From assembly GCF_000085865.1 (NCBI RefSeq), contig NC_013511.1:62001-126000 (forward strand): 64,000 nucleotides of DNA, written 5' to 3'. The notes beneath the pieces were generated by a model. It worked only from the letters and a program-made list of their open reading frames with translations, was not told the DNA's origin and ran no database searches. Origin of the DNA: Metamycoplasma hominis ATCC 23114 (GTDB lineage: Bacteria > Bacillota_I > Bacilli_A > Mycoplasmatales > Metamycoplasmataceae). A program made the position numbers and the translations under genes. This document shows positions 21,220 to 33,282 of this stretch, one piece after another (positions within the stretch are counted from its first letter, which is position 1; each line of letters opens with the position of its first letter).

Positions 21220-21234
21220 AAAAATAACAATTTA

Positions 21235-21261
21235 AAAAAACAGCGGGTCTCGCTGTTTTTT
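21235..21261. terminator. Bidirectional terminator between rlmB and arcC
   Basis: AAAACAGCG, a GGTCT loop and CGCTGTTTTTTT lie between convergent genes, with A and T tracts on both sides. Confidence 0.9.
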
Positions 21262-21288
21262 TGTTTATATAGTTTTTTTAATATACGC

Positions 21289-22224
21289 TTAATTTAAAGT
21301 AACTTTTGTACCGATTTTTTCTGCTAGAATGTTTTCAAGATCTTTTAGATCACCAATAAATGCTGCTTTTCCGCCTTCTTCAACGAATTTAATAGCTGCT
21401 TGTACCTTTGGTAACATTGATCCTGGGGCAAATTGTTTTTCAGCAATGTATTTTTCAAGTTCTGCTTTTGTAGCGTGTTTTAGATCTTTTTGATCTGGCT
21501 TGTTGTAATTTACTTTAACAAAGTCAACTGCTGTTAGAACAATAAAGTAATCAGCTTTTGCTAATGCAGCCATTTTTGCTAAAGCGAAATCTTTGTCAAT
21601 AACACCATCTACACCTTTAATAAAGCCATTTTCATCTTCAACAGTAGGAATTCCACCACCACCACCAACGATAACGGTAGCACCTGATTCAATAGCTTTT
21701 TTAATTTGATTAATACCAACAAAGTTTAATGGTTTTGGAGATGCTACAACTTTTCTGTAGCCTCTGCCTGCATCTTCAACAATTGTGCTATTTGGGTTTG
21801 CAGCAACTGCTTCTGCTTCTGTTGCAAAGAATGGGCCAATTGGTTTTGTAGGATTTTGGAATGCTGGGTCTTTTGGATCTACAAGAGTTTGAGTTAAAAT
21901 GTATAAAACTTCTTTGTTCTTTAATCCTTCGTTTTTAAATGCATTTGTAATAGCATTAACCATATGATATCCAATGTATCCTTGGCTCATTGCACCTGCT
22001 TCAGGCAATGGAACTAAAGGAGACTTAGGATTAACTGAGTGAGCACTAACGAAACCATTGAAAATCATTCCAACTTGTGGTCCGTTTCCGTGTCCGACAA
22101 TAACTTCATGTCCTGCTTTTACTAATTCAGCAATTTTGGCTGCAGGAACTTTAACAAGTTCTTTTTGTTCTTCGGGGTTATTTCCTAAAGCGTTTCCGCC
22201 TAATGCAATAACAATTCTACTCAT
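21289..22224 (-). CDS. arcC: Carbamate kinase
   Basis: Last step of the arginine deiminase pathway: carbamoyl phosphate plus ADP gives ATP, CO2 and ammonia. 311 codons, family length. The N-terminal IVIALGGNALG and VGHGNGPQVG loops bind phosphate, and VIVGGGGGIP and DKDFA complete the active site. It begins one base after the arcB stop, so arcB and arcC form one operon. With arcB and arcA it gives substrate-level ATP from arginine. Confidence 0.98.
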   Translation of the reverse strand: MSRIVIALGGNALGNNPEEQKELVKVPAAKIAELVKAGHEVIVGHGNGPQVGMIFNGFVSAHSVNPKSPLVPLPEAGAMSQGYIGYHMVNAITNAFKNEGLKNKEVLYILTQTLVDPKDPAFQNPTKPIGPFFATEAEAVAANPNSTIVEDAGRGYRKVVASPKPLNFVGINQIKKAIESGATVIVGGGGGIPTVEDENGFIKGVDGVIDKDFALAKMAALAKADYFIVLTAVDFVKVNYNKPDQKDLKHATKAELEKYIAEKQFAPGSMLPKVQAAIKFVEEGGKAAFIGDLKDLENILAEKIGTKVTLN

Positions 22225-22225
22225 A

Positions 22226-23269
22226 TTAGTATCCTAAAGTAGCTAGAATAACAGCCTTAATTGTGTGCATACGGTTTCCAGCTTGTTCGATTGATTTGTT
22301 GTATTTTGATTGGAATACTTCATCAGTAACTTCCATAGCACCGGTTGAAACAACTGGGTATTTTGCACCTAAGGTTTCTTTAATAGTTGCTGAGAATTGA
22401 GTTTGGTCATCGTGGAATGCTGGTAAGCAGTGTAGGAAGATAACATTTTCTTTTGCTGCTTTGATCATTGCCATATCAACTTGGAATGATTGTAATTCTT
22501 GAATACGTGGTTCAAATAGTGAGAAGTCTTCTCCTAATGATACTCATACGTCTGTGTAAATAGCATCTGCGTTTTTAGCAGCTTCTAATTTGTTATCTGA
22601 AAATGATACAGAACCACCATTACGTTTGAATAGTTCTTGACATGCTTCATAAACAGCTTTGTGGTCTGGTCCATTTTTAACAATTTCTCATTGAGCTTTT
22701 GGTCCACATAATACAATATTAACACCAAAGAATGCAGCACCGATCATTAATGAACGAGCAACGTTGTTTTTAATATCACCTGAGAAAACAAGTTTCTTTC
22801 CTCTTAGGTCTCCAACGTGTTCTTTAAATGTTAAGTAGTCAGCTAGCATTTGTGTTGGGTGTTCAGCATCGGTTAAACCATTTCATACAGGAATTCCTGA
22901 GTATTTTACTAATGCATCAACATCTGATTGTTTGAATCCACGGAATTCAATACCATCATAAATTTGGCCTAAAACTTTAGCTGTGTCAATAACTGATTCT
23001 TTTTTACCAAAGTTTGATCCTGTTGGGCCAATGTATGTACAGCTTGCACCTAAATCAGCAGCTGCAACTTCAAATGAACAACGAGTTCTTGTTGAGTCTT
23101 TTTGGAACATTATAACAATGTTTTTTCCAACTAATGGGCGATTATTTGTGTGTAAACCAGCAAATTTTGCTCTTTTTAGTTCTAGTGATAAATCTAGTAA
23201 ATAGTTAATTTCTTCGGTTGTAAAGTTTAGAGCGCTGTCTAAACTACGACCCTTTAAATTTAATGGCAT
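22226..23269 (-). CDS. arcB: Ornithine carbamoyltransferase, catabolic
   Basis: Converts citrulline plus phosphate into ornithine and carbamoyl phosphate. 347 codons, normal length. It has the carbamoyl-phosphate motif STRTRCSFE (about 56-64), an ornithine-loop HCLPAFHD near the C-terminus and an FxGDxxNN-like region (VFSGDIKNN). TGA codons are Trp. AAGGAG lies just before the ATG. A -10 (TATAAT, about 23359-23354) gives a leader of about 80 nt. It is the first gene of an arcB-arcC operon, separated from arcA by 3.5 kb and on the opposite strand. Confidence 0.97.
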
Positions 23270-23405
23270 ATTTTCTCCTTAATTAAAATAAATTTATTTA
23301 ATAAAAAATAAGTGTGTGTTTTGAATTTTTCAAGTTTTTTAAAACACGTTATAATTATACAATGTTTTAAAAATATAGATTTTTTATTTTTCATTATAAT
23401 TTTTA

Positions 23406-23439
23406 TAAAAAAAATAAGATTATTTTTCAATAACCTTAT
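23406..23439 (-). terminator. mscL terminator
   Basis: ATAAGATTATT (23414-23424) pairs imperfectly with AATAACCTTAT (23429-23439). On the minus strand a T-rich run follows. Confidence 0.6.
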
Positions 23440-23462
23440 CTTTTATTTCTTTTAAAAATGTT

Positions 23463-23981
23463 TTATTTTAAATCGTTTTTTAAATCTTTTTTATTCCCAG
23501 AATTTTTCGTTTCTAATAAATTTTCATTTAATTTTTTTAATTCATTTAAAATTAATTCTTCTGTTGTTGGAATAGGTTCTTCCTTTATTTCTTCTTCAAT
23601 TGGGTTCTTTTTAGCTTTTGCATATAGAATAGAATTCTTAATTGTAAATACAATCATTAATCCTATAAAAATAAATGTTGAAACAATAATAAATTGAATT
23701 AAAGCACCCAAAAATTTACCAATAAAAATTCCACCAGTTTCTTTTGTTGCATGAATGCCTGGTCAAACCACTCAAGCATCAAGATTTTTCATACCGACTG
23801 CCTTTGTGATTGCTGACATAATAACATCATTTGCTAGTGATGATACTAGTGCCCCAAATGAAGCTCCTAATAAAAGCCCAATTGCTAGCATGAACATGTT
23901 TCCACGCGAAACTATTTTTTTTGCATCTATATATGACTTTTTAATATAATGCTTTTTTTCTTCTAATTCTTTACTTGTCAT
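23463..23981 (-). CDS. mscL: Large-conductance mechanosensitive channel
   Basis: Emergency release valve for osmotic downshock, a homopentamer in the membrane. 172 codons. An N-terminal amphipathic region is followed by transmembrane helix 1 with the conserved small-residue pattern GNMFMLAIGLLLGASFGALV (about 27-46). A periplasmic-type loop comes next, then helix 2 (FIIVSTFIFIGLMIVF) and a charged cytoplasmic helix. TGA codons in the loop encode Trp. The C-terminal tail is longer than in E. coli (136 residues). Confidence 0.93.
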
Positions 23982-24052
23982 ATCAATATTATATAGAATA
24001 AATTTAATTTGAGTTTTTGTTTTTTTAATTAATAAAAAAAATAATAAAAAAA

Positions 24053-24145
24053 TGGCGGGTAAGAGAGGATTTGAACCTCCGCGGGTGTTTTAGCACCCCT
24101 ACAGTCTTAGCAGGACCGCCTCTTCGACCACTTGAGTACTTACCC
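24053..24145 (-). tRNA. tRNA-Ser (anticodon GCT)
   Basis: 93 nt including an encoded CCA. The acceptor stem is GGGTAAG/CTTACCC, the anticodon loop CTGCTAA gives GCT, and the long variable arm is typical of serine tRNAs. It reads AGC/AGU. Confidence 0.97.
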
Positions 24146-24202
24146 ATTTGCGCCATTGCATTAAAATTATATATAAATAATTTAAAAAAATAATAAAAAT
24201 AA

Positions 24203-24228
24203 ATCAAGGAAATTAATTTTTCCTTGAT
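24203..24228 (-). terminator. Terminator of the fba-nuclease unit, overlapping the nuclease stop
   Basis: ATCAAGGAAA and TTTCCTTGAT form a perfect 10-bp stem followed on the minus strand by TTATTTTTATT. The stop codon of the nuclease gene (24213-24215) lies in the loop. Confidence 0.85.
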
Positions 24229-25166
24229 CTTTGAGGGTAAATTTTATTGATATCATTGCCACTATCAAAAATTCCTAATTTTAAATTTTTAGCATGATTA
24301 GAAGCTTCTTGTAATTGTTTGTAGTATTCAATGTTCTTTGTGTAATAAATGCTTTGAGGATTTGTACTAATATAATACATTCTTGCCATTCCAAAGAAAA
24401 CCAATTGTTCATTTAAATTATAAATTTTTTTAGTTATTTTGTCTTGATAGTAAATAATTGCAACAATTCTTTTATAGTTATCATAAAAATTTTCGTCTTT
24501 TGTATTAACCCTTGATTTAGTTTCTTGAGGGACTACTCAAATTTTAGCAGCATTGTTTAGAAAATTCTTTGTATAATTTTCGGCAATTTTTCCATATTTA
24601 TATTGAATGCCAGATGTTTCTTCAAATTTTCCATTAGTTATTTTATGAGTTTCTGGTGTATCAATTCCATTAAAGCGATATTTATTTCGATAGGAATCTG
24701 AGATTGTATCACCATCAGCAATTCTTGCAATATTTATTTCTGTTGCTTTTCCTACTTCAAATTTATTATTTTTTAGTATTTCAAAATCAAATTTAGCTTC
24801 ATGAAAATTATTGATGTTGAATTTGTCATTGTTTGTGTCGTTTTGATTATTTGGCTTAGCTATCCTAGTAAATTTTTTTATTCTTAATAACAAAATATCA
24901 AATTCTTTAATTCAATCAATTTTTTTATTGTTTGAATTTATTAATTTTTTGGCATCAGCAATTAATTGTTTATAATAATCATTTTTTTGCCATTCGTTGC
25001 TATTTTCAATTTCCTTTATTTTTTTGTCATATTTTTCTTTAAAATTTTGTTGTTCTTCGTCATTAATTTTTTCTAGTTTGCAAGAATATGAAACTATTGA
25101 AATTGGAAAAATTGTAGCAATAGAGCCCAATGCAAGATTCAATATTTTTTTAGTTTTTCTTTCCAT
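24213..25166 (-). CDS. Thermonuclease-like (SNase) lipoprotein
   Basis: Predicted surface nuclease feeding nucleotide salvage. 317 codons. Residues 1-28 form a signal peptide II ending in a lipobox-like IVSYSC, so Cys is probably lipidated. A charged linker precedes the SNase domain with ARIADGDT (catalytic Asp region), YRFNGIDTPE (Arg, Asp and Glu ligands) and DNYKRIV (second catalytic Arg). TGA codons are Trp. Its ATG lies 17 bases inside the end of fba, so the two are co-transcribed. A second SNase lipoprotein lies at 32306. Confidence 0.88.
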
Positions 25167-26010
25167 ATTTATTCAATAAGTCCAACGTACATTTATATAT
25201 TGCTTGATTTGAATTTGCATAAAGGATTCTTGGATTGTAATTTTTGTTTTCTAAAAAATTATTATTTTTTAAAAAATCATTTAGGGCTTTTGCATTGGCG
25301 ATTTGCAACTCAGTATTGAAATTGATTTTTTTAATGCCTAATTTAATTGCTTTTTTAATGTCATCTTCTTTGATCCCACTTGCTCCATGTAAAACTAATG
25401 GAATTTTTATTTCTTGATTTAATTTGTCTAATAGTTCAAAATCTAGTCCCTTTCAATTACTTTCATATTGACCATGAATATTTCCAATTGCCACTGCTAA
25501 TAAATCAATTCCAGTATTTGCTAATTTTTTAGCATCTTCAATGTTTGTTTTTTGAATATCAAGTGATTTATTTTTACTAATATCTAGTCCAATTCTACCT
25601 ACTTCTGCTTCAACAGTTATATCCATTTTTTTTGCAATGTTAACTATTTTTTTTGTGTTCAATATATTGGTTTCAAAATCTTCTTTGCTACCATCATACA
25701 TTATTGACTTAAAGCCGGCATTTATAGCATTAATACAATCGTTATAATTACCATGATCTAAGTGCAATATGACATTAGTTTTAATTTCTAAATCTTGAAT
25801 AAGACCATTAACCAAATTGACAACGGTTTTATAGCCACCCATGTATTTAATTGCAGAAGGAGAAGCTCCGAGTATGATATCTAAATTTGCTTCTTTTGTT
25901 GCTAATAATACGAATTTCGCTCATTCTAAATTGTTTATATTTATATGCAAGATTGCATAATTTTCCTCTTTTATTTTTTTAAGTGTTTGATTTAAATTTT
26001 GTATTTCCAT
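25150..26010 (-). CDS. fba: Class II fructose-bisphosphate aldolase
   Basis: Zinc-dependent aldolase of glycolysis or gluconeogenesis. 286 codons. The zinc ligand motif HLDHG, AEVGRIG, IGNIHGQY, LVLHGASG and the phosphate-binding INFNTEL are all present in the expected order. TGA codons are Trp. The stop (25152-25150) lies inside the following nuclease gene, which starts at 25166 in another frame. M. hominis is usually described as lacking phosphofructokinase, so the enzyme probably works in linked sugar-phosphate pathways; that is recalled knowledge. Confidence 0.95.
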
Positions 26011-26068
26011 ATTTTTTCTCTTTAATTTTATCATTGCAATAGTCATTTTAAAACAATAAAAGAAATAA

Positions 26069-26090
26069 AAAACTAGCATACACTAGTTTT
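26069..26090 (-). terminator. rpoE terminator, containing the stop codon
   Basis: AAAACTAG (26069-26076) and CTAGTTTT (26083-26090) form a perfect stem with a 6-base loop. The rpoE TAG stop lies inside the right arm. A-rich sequence to the left gives a T tract on the minus strand. Confidence 0.85.
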
Positions 26091-26340
26091 TAAATTCAGG
26101 TCTTTTAGAAGTTCAAAGTCCATTTACTTTTTTAAAAAAACGCCCATCTATTGTTAATAGTTTATATAATTCACCACGTTTTTTTATTAATAGCTCTTCA
26201 TCAGAAATACTAGATGTTAATTCTTCTTTTCAACGTTCAAGTAGTTCGTCTTTTACATAATTAAATAAAGTTTCAAAATCTAGTGCATCGTGTCTATCTA
26301 AAATTTCTTTAGCTATATCAACTTGCGATTTATATTCCAT
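26083..26340 (-). CDS. rpoE: RNA polymerase delta subunit (HARE-HTH domain)
   Basis: Small polymerase accessory protein that speeds core recycling in low-GC Gram-positives and relatives. 85 codons. It consists of only the winged-helix HARE-HTH domain, with the typical LYKLLTIDGRFFKKVNGLWTS ending (about 59-79). The acidic C-terminal tail of Bacillus RpoE is missing, as in other mycoplasmas. Two TGA codons are Trp. A short GAGG precedes the ATG. Confidence 0.88.
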
Positions 26341-28018
<1,678 letters not shown>

Positions 28019-28057
28019 TTTATAAATATTTATAATAATATTTAAATTTATATAAAT

Positions 28058-28093
28058 AATAAACGGACTCACAATAGTGGTCCGTTTATTTTA
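28058..28093 (+). terminator. arcA terminator
   Basis: AATAAACGGAC (28058-28068) pairs with GTCCGTTTATT (28080-28090), followed by TTATT. Confidence 0.85.
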
Positions 28094-28136
28094 TTAATAT
28101 ACTTTAAATAAAGATTTGTTTTAGATTTGACTAGTT

Positions 28137-28625
28137 TTAATAATTATTTTTTATTCTTTCATAGTTTTTATGATTTTTTTTGGCATAGGCCGTGCAAATC
28201 ATATCGCGATCAATATTCATAATTTCGCCTAGTCCTAAATAAACACCATATGCTTTTTTTATTAATCTTTTATTATGGTGCAAAAACAATTTGGTAAAGC
28301 ATTGATATGTATAAGCAAGTTGCAAGGTAAAGTCATTATATTTAATTATTGGCTTTATATCAAATGAGGTTATGTTATTTTTTAGCGCAATGCTAGTAAT
28401 AAAATGAATTCCATCCGCATATTCTTCTAACATTGAGATTTGGTTTATACTTTTATCTTTTTTTCAATATTTAAATAGTTTTACTTCGTTTGCAAATTCT
28501 CCTAGTTCAACAAGTAAAGCAATAACCATTTTGATTTTAATATTCAAAAATTCTGTTTTTTCAATACTATTTGCAAATGCAAGGTCTAATTTCTTTTGGG
28601 CTTCAAAAACTTCTGTTAAATTCAT
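28137..28625 (-). CDS. dut: Dimeric-type dUTPase (dUTP diphosphatase)
   Basis: Splits dUTP to dUMP and diphosphate, keeping uracil out of DNA. It belongs to the all-alpha dimeric (MazG-like) family, not the trimeric one. 162 codons from the ATG at 28625. Magnesium-binding motifs are ELGEFANEVKLFKYW (EXXE pattern) and EEYADGIHF (EXXD pattern). A longer reading from 28664 exists. The family usually begins like MNLTEVFEAQ, and TATAAT lies 7 bases upstream of 28625, which suggests a leaderless mRNA starting there. One TGA is Trp. Confidence 0.85.
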
Positions 28626-28698
28626 GTTTTGAATTATAAACTTAAAAGTTAAAAATAATTCCATAATAAATTATTTTTTTTATTATAATTATTTGTAT

Positions 28699-28782
28699 GC
28701 CCCGATGGCGGAATGGTAGACGCAGTTGACTCAAAATCAACCGGTGAGAGCCATGCTGGTTCAAGTCCAGTTCGGGGCACCA
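28699..28782 (+). tRNA. tRNA-Leu (anticodon CAA)
   Basis: 84 nt with encoded CCA. The acceptor stem is GCCCCGA/TCGGGGC, the anticodon arm is GTTGA-CTCAAAA-TCAAC, and a class II variable arm is present. A TATAAT box lies at about 28684. A terminator hairpin follows. Confidence 0.97.
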
Positions 28783-28800
28783 TATCTTTTGAGACTATTT

Positions 28801-28826
28801 AAACTAGCAGCAATGCTAGTTTTTTT
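28801..28826 (+). terminator. tRNA-Leu terminator
   Basis: AAACTAGCA, a GCAA loop and TGCTAGTTTTTTT. Confidence 0.9.
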
Positions 28827-28943
28827 GTATCTTTTATATCTAAAAAAAGAATTTGTGAGTCATAACAAGGTATTTTACTAAAAAATCAATTTATCAATGT
28901 TATACTTAAATAGTTAATTATAAAAATATGGGGAATTAAAAAT

Positions 28944-29756
28944 ATGGATAATAGGAAGCAAGAATTAAAACAGTTAAAAAAAATACCGTTGCAAGAAAAT
29001 TGACCTAGAATTTTAATATTGCTAATATCTGCAATTGGTTTGCTTGTTTTGATTTATATTACATTAGTCTTTAAAAACAAATATGAAGAATCTTTTGAAC
29101 TTGAAATTTTTAATGATATTTTTGTAAGTTGTTTAGTAGGAATATTTTCAGGAGCATTATTAGTCTTGGCTTCCTTTATATTATTAGATGTTTTTAAAAG
29201 AAATAAAATCAAAAATTTCTTTGAATATTATTGTTATCTTTCTTCATTAAAAAGTAAAAATAAATTTTTATTTTTTAAAAATTATGATTTAAGAGAAATA
29301 ATAAATAATAAAAATCAACTAACCAAACAAGAATTTATTTGCTTTGTTGCCGAAAAATTAAACTATACAATGCCTTCTATTGAATATAAAAACTTAGTTA
29401 ATGAAATTAACAGTGATTTTGCTAAACATTCATTTTTGGATCCAGATTTTAAAAAGCAAAAGAAAGCAACACTTACTAGGTTAATTATCTTTGAAATTAT
29501 CATTCCTTTATTTATTTCTATTGCATTGATAGTATTAATTGCATGTCTTTTTAATAATGATGATCAACCAATCAGGGCAATTTATAGGTTAATAATTATT
29601 TTAGTCAGTGCAATAATTGTTTTAAGCCTATCGATTTTAATTTATGAACTATTTATTTTAAGTAAAGTAAAAAATTATCAAAATTTCAATAATTTATATT
29701 TACTTTCATTTAATAATTACTCATATAAGTATTTAAATTCTAGTTTAGTAAGATAG
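28944..29756 (+). CDS. Membrane protein of unknown function
   Basis: 270 codons, not recognised. Two hydrophobic segments near the N-terminus (about 22-43 and 57-80) are followed by a polar, Lys/Asn-rich cytosolic domain of about 90 residues. Two more segments lie near 175-197 and 207-230, then a polar tail. The ATG at 28944 follows a GGGGA signal, and TATACTT about 45 bases upstream may be the -10. It is isolated, with no operon partner. No motif suggests transport or enzymatic activity. Confidence 0.75.
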
Positions 29757-30117
29757 CAAAAGTACAATAAATTACAAAAATGTTATTTTATTTGAAATAC
29801 TTTACCTAAAAGTTTTATAATTATACGTTTTAATAGGACTTATAAACGGACAATTTATGGTTTTATTAGTAATAATGAATTTTTGTAGCAATTTAGGTCT
29901 AAATTGTTAATTTTTTGTCTCAATATTAATTTAAATATATTAAAATTATCTTTGTGGAAACACAAGATTTATTTAACGCTATTAAATTTTATAAATTAAT
30001 CTCAACCCTAGTAACAAGCTAGTTATTTTTTGGTTGAGATTTTTTAATTTATTTTAATTGACAAATATTAAATTAAAGAACATTTTTAATTATTAAATTG
30101 AAAGGAATTATAAAAAT
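29757..30117 (+). other. Gene-free region with two possible small terminated transcripts before the lipoprotein operon
   Basis: TATAAT at about 29817 could start an RNA that ends at the hairpin CAATTTAG-GT-CTAAATTG followed by TTAATTTTTT (about 29890-29922). Further on, TTTGTG-GAAA-CACAAG (about 29951-29966) is a GNRA-capped hairpin. AATCTCAACC (29998-30007) pairs with GGTTGAGATT, followed by TTTTAATTT (to about 30054), a second terminator-like end. These may be small RNAs or attenuators of the downstream operon. No riboswitch class is recognised. GAAAGGA precedes the lipoprotein ATG. Confidence 0.4.
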
Positions 30118-32220
30118 ATGAAAAAGATAAACAAAATTCTTTTAGGGCTAGCACCTGCTGCAGCACTTATTGCTGCATCAGGACTTTCTGCTGCTTGTGG
30201 TCATACAGGAACTGGCTATGGATTTGACCAAACAGATGATGGAAAATTAGTATTAGCTTCAGGATTTTCTAACACAAATAAACAAGGTATTGCCTTAAAA
30301 GCAGTTGTTGATGCATACAACAAATGAATAAAAGACAATAATAAACAATCAGAAGGATATTTACCTGTTGAAGTTAAAACATTGGCTAATGGATATAATA
30401 CCAATACTTTAAGAAGTGACTTGGATGCTAAAAACTCAAATGACTTTTATAACATGACATTAAATTATCCAGCTGCTGCTTCGATATTGTCTCAATACAA
30501 AATGAATTTAGCCATTTCAAAAGAAGATTATGATAAATTCGGTATTGAAAATGGATTTAATTTGGGTAATGATTTAATTGGTGGAAACACTAGAAAAGAA
30601 AAATGAGTAGTTCCTTTATCACGTTCATCAGAAATGCTTTCAGTTGCTAAAGCATTAGTAGGAAAATTCATTAAAGAATTAAACGGCTTGGGTGTAAAAA
30701 TTTCTGACACAGACAATACTAAAGTTAAGGAATATCTAAACTATTACACAACTAATACCAATGAAGCAAAAGGTGTTGATGAAACTTGAGCACACGCTAA
30801 AACAACAGAAAAATGAGATGAAGTTAAAAAACAAATAGTTAAAGCATTGCCGGAAATGTCAGATCAAATCTTTAGAGATTATTCAAGTATGATTAATTTC
30901 TCAATTCAAGCAAAGAGAATGTACAACAAAGATCCTTTATTAAATGTTATTGGTTTTGACTCACTACCAAATGTTATTAATACAATGACAACTTCATTAA
31001 CCAATGGAGATATTAATAAAGGATATATAAAACCAGATGAAGATAAAATAACAACAGGCGGATTTGACTACTCAACATTTCTAAAAGATGCAAATAGTGA
31101 ACAATCAAAATTATTCAAAAAGATAGTTGACTTAATCCTAGAAGGTGTTAAGGAAGGCGCTGTTTGAATTGGTGGCGCAGGTGCTTATGGTTCAAATAAC
31201 TTACTAAAATATCAATTAGCAATGAGCCTTGGATCAAATGCCGGATACTCACATACATTCTCAACTGCCCAATCATTAACAAACTTAAAAATAAAAGACA
31301 CAACTACTTCATTAGATCAATCTACATTGGAAGTTTTAGGCCAAAAACCTAAAGAATCAGACAAATGAGTTATTCAAATTAAATCAGGCACACATAAAAA
31401 TAGTGTATACGGCAAGGATAATTGAGCAAATGCTTCAAAATATGATAAGAAAATAACTCAAGAAGCTGCTGACATAATTAAGAAACAAGTCCAAGGTCAA
31501 GAAGGATATTTAGTAGAATTATCTTCAACATTTGAATATAAAAATAATAAGATTTCTCTAAAGAAAGGCAATAAAGAATTAGATGCTGTTTATTTAGGAA
31601 AAATTTATGAAGGAAATGAAAAAGAATATTTCTTCTTAAAGAAATCGCAAGTTGAAAATGAAGTAGTTTCATCAAATAAAATTTTAAATAAAGAAGATGC
31701 TGATTGAATTTCATCACCATTAGCATTTGATAAGACTGCTAAAAAAGCAGTATTTATTCAAGGACCTTCAATTCTTCCAATTCACGCTAACGAAAAAGAA
31801 GACAAGGCAACTAAATTATTCATCAACTGAATGTTCCAACACGATTTAGAAAACTTTAAAATTGAAGAAGTATTTAAAGGAAAAACTACAACTAAAACAT
31901 TTGAAGGCAAGCAAAAACCTATTGATATTTTCAATGAATACGGAAGCTATATTTCACCAACTAAGTCATACTTCTCATCAGATAAAGCAAGCAAATTAAA
32001 TACAGCAACAAAAATAGCATTTGACAACTTTAAACAACTTGACAATAAAGATAGTGGTTATATCCCATCAGAAGATATTGCAACTTCATTATCAGATGTT
32101 TTAAGAGAAGCAATAACAAGTGCTGGAAAAGCAGCGTTATCAAAAGCAAACGTTAACGAAGTATTTGAATATAAGGAATTTGTTTCAAAAATTTTAGGTC
32201 AATTAAGTAACCAACTTTAA
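30118..32220 (+). CDS. Large lipoprotein of the MG185/MG260 family, putative polynucleotide-binding component
   Basis: 700 codons with many TGA (Trp). A lipoprotein signal peptide (about 27 residues) ends in LSAAC. The mature part starts GYGFDQ.DDGKLVLASGF and resembles the extracellular binding part of an ABC importer. The following genes (nuclease lipoprotein, ABC ATPase with insertion, two permeases) repeat the order of M. genitalium MG185-MG189. The M. gallisepticum MslA protein of such a locus is described as binding polynucleotides, so import of nuclease products is the likely role. Two paralogues (716 and 720 residues) lie at 38917-41067 and 41326-43488. Confidence 0.88.
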
Positions 32221-32255
32221 TAGATTTTTATTAAATATTAATATTTAAAAAACAT

Positions 32256-32284
32256 AAAAACAACCAAATTTGGTTGTTTTTATA
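32256..32284 (+). terminator. Intra-operon terminator or attenuator after the lipoprotein gene
   Basis: AAAAACAACCAAA followed at once by its complement TTTGGTTGTTTTT makes a tight stem with a T tail, 20 bases before the nuclease gene. It probably lets the lipoprotein be made in excess over the downstream transporter subunits. Confidence 0.8.
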
Positions 32285-32305
32285 CGGAAATTAGAGAAAT
32301 ATAAA

Positions 32306-33271
32306 ATGAAAAAATACAATAAATTTTTATTGATTTTAGCCTCATCTGCTAGCTTAGTGGTCGGGGCTCCGTTACTGTCCGTATCATGCAAGACAGTGAA
32401 TAAAGAAAAAATAAATTTATCAAAATTTGATGTAATAAAGAAAAATTATGAAATTCCAGTATATGAATTTTCAAAAGTGGGAACAATTTTTAATAAATCA
32501 ATAAATTATAGAATGTATGTCACTGATGAAAAAGGAAAAACTATTAGAGAAGTTTCTCAATCATTATGGGATTATTATAATTACATTGAAGGCGAAGTTA
32601 CTAGAATTTTTGATGGTGACACCATTGAAATAAAAGTAACAAAGCAACCAAATCCTAAACCTGGTGGTAAAGTTCTTACTGTTCCTACAACAATGAGATT
32701 AAGAATTCCAATGATTGATACATTAGAAGAAAATACACCAGAAGTTGGAAAAGAAGAAAAGGAATTAGCAAAAAAAGATCATGCATATGCCGAAAAATTA
32801 ATTCCTATTGGTTCAAAAGTTAGAGTAATTTCAAGCAATTGAAGTGAAAAAACATATGATAGATTTGTTGGATATGTCTTCTTTGGCAAAAATTTTGAAA
32901 GACAATTTGATATTGAAATGTTAGCAGGTGGATATACTCTTGCTAGATTAGATACAACAAAAGTTATTTCAGAATTTATTGCTGATTTATCAAAAGAAAG
33001 CACTGAAGCAAAGGAAATAAGAAGTTACTTGTTGCCTTATGCTGCATATGCAATTAATTATGGAATTTTAAATAGAAAAGGATTTTATGGTGAAGTTGCC
33101 AATATGCGTTCTCCATATGAACTAAGTTCAAAATATTTGGAACATGGACAAGGCATGGTTGATTTCTCACTTTCAATACTTCATTATAATTATTGAAAAA
33201 AGCCTGAATTGGCAACTAAAAGGAATAATATCTATAGATATTTAGAACAAATTAATCAAAATAAAAAATAA
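32306..33271 (+). CDS. SNase-type nuclease lipoprotein (MG186-like)
   Basis: Surface nuclease, 321 codons from the ATG at 32306. The signal peptide ends in LLSVSC (lipobox). The SNase domain shows VTRIFDGDTIEIKV, RLRIPMIDT.E and YDRFVGYVFFG, so the Asp, Arg, Asp, Glu and Arg catalytic positions are all present. TGA codons are Trp. It lies between the binding lipoprotein and the ABC genes, as MG186 does, which supports degradation of external nucleic acid for uptake by the same system. No strong ribosome-binding site is visible. Confidence 0.88.
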
Positions 33272-33282
33272 AAGGAAATTCT

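Noticed and set aside
28626-28664. Longer N-terminus for dut from the ATG at 28664
   Set aside because: The extra 13 residues do not fit the family start, and the -10 box lies downstream of that ATG.
29757-30117. Purine-type riboswitch before the importer operon
   Set aside because: I could not find the conserved junction or loop-loop bases of purine, 2'-deoxyguanosine or preQ1 aptamers.
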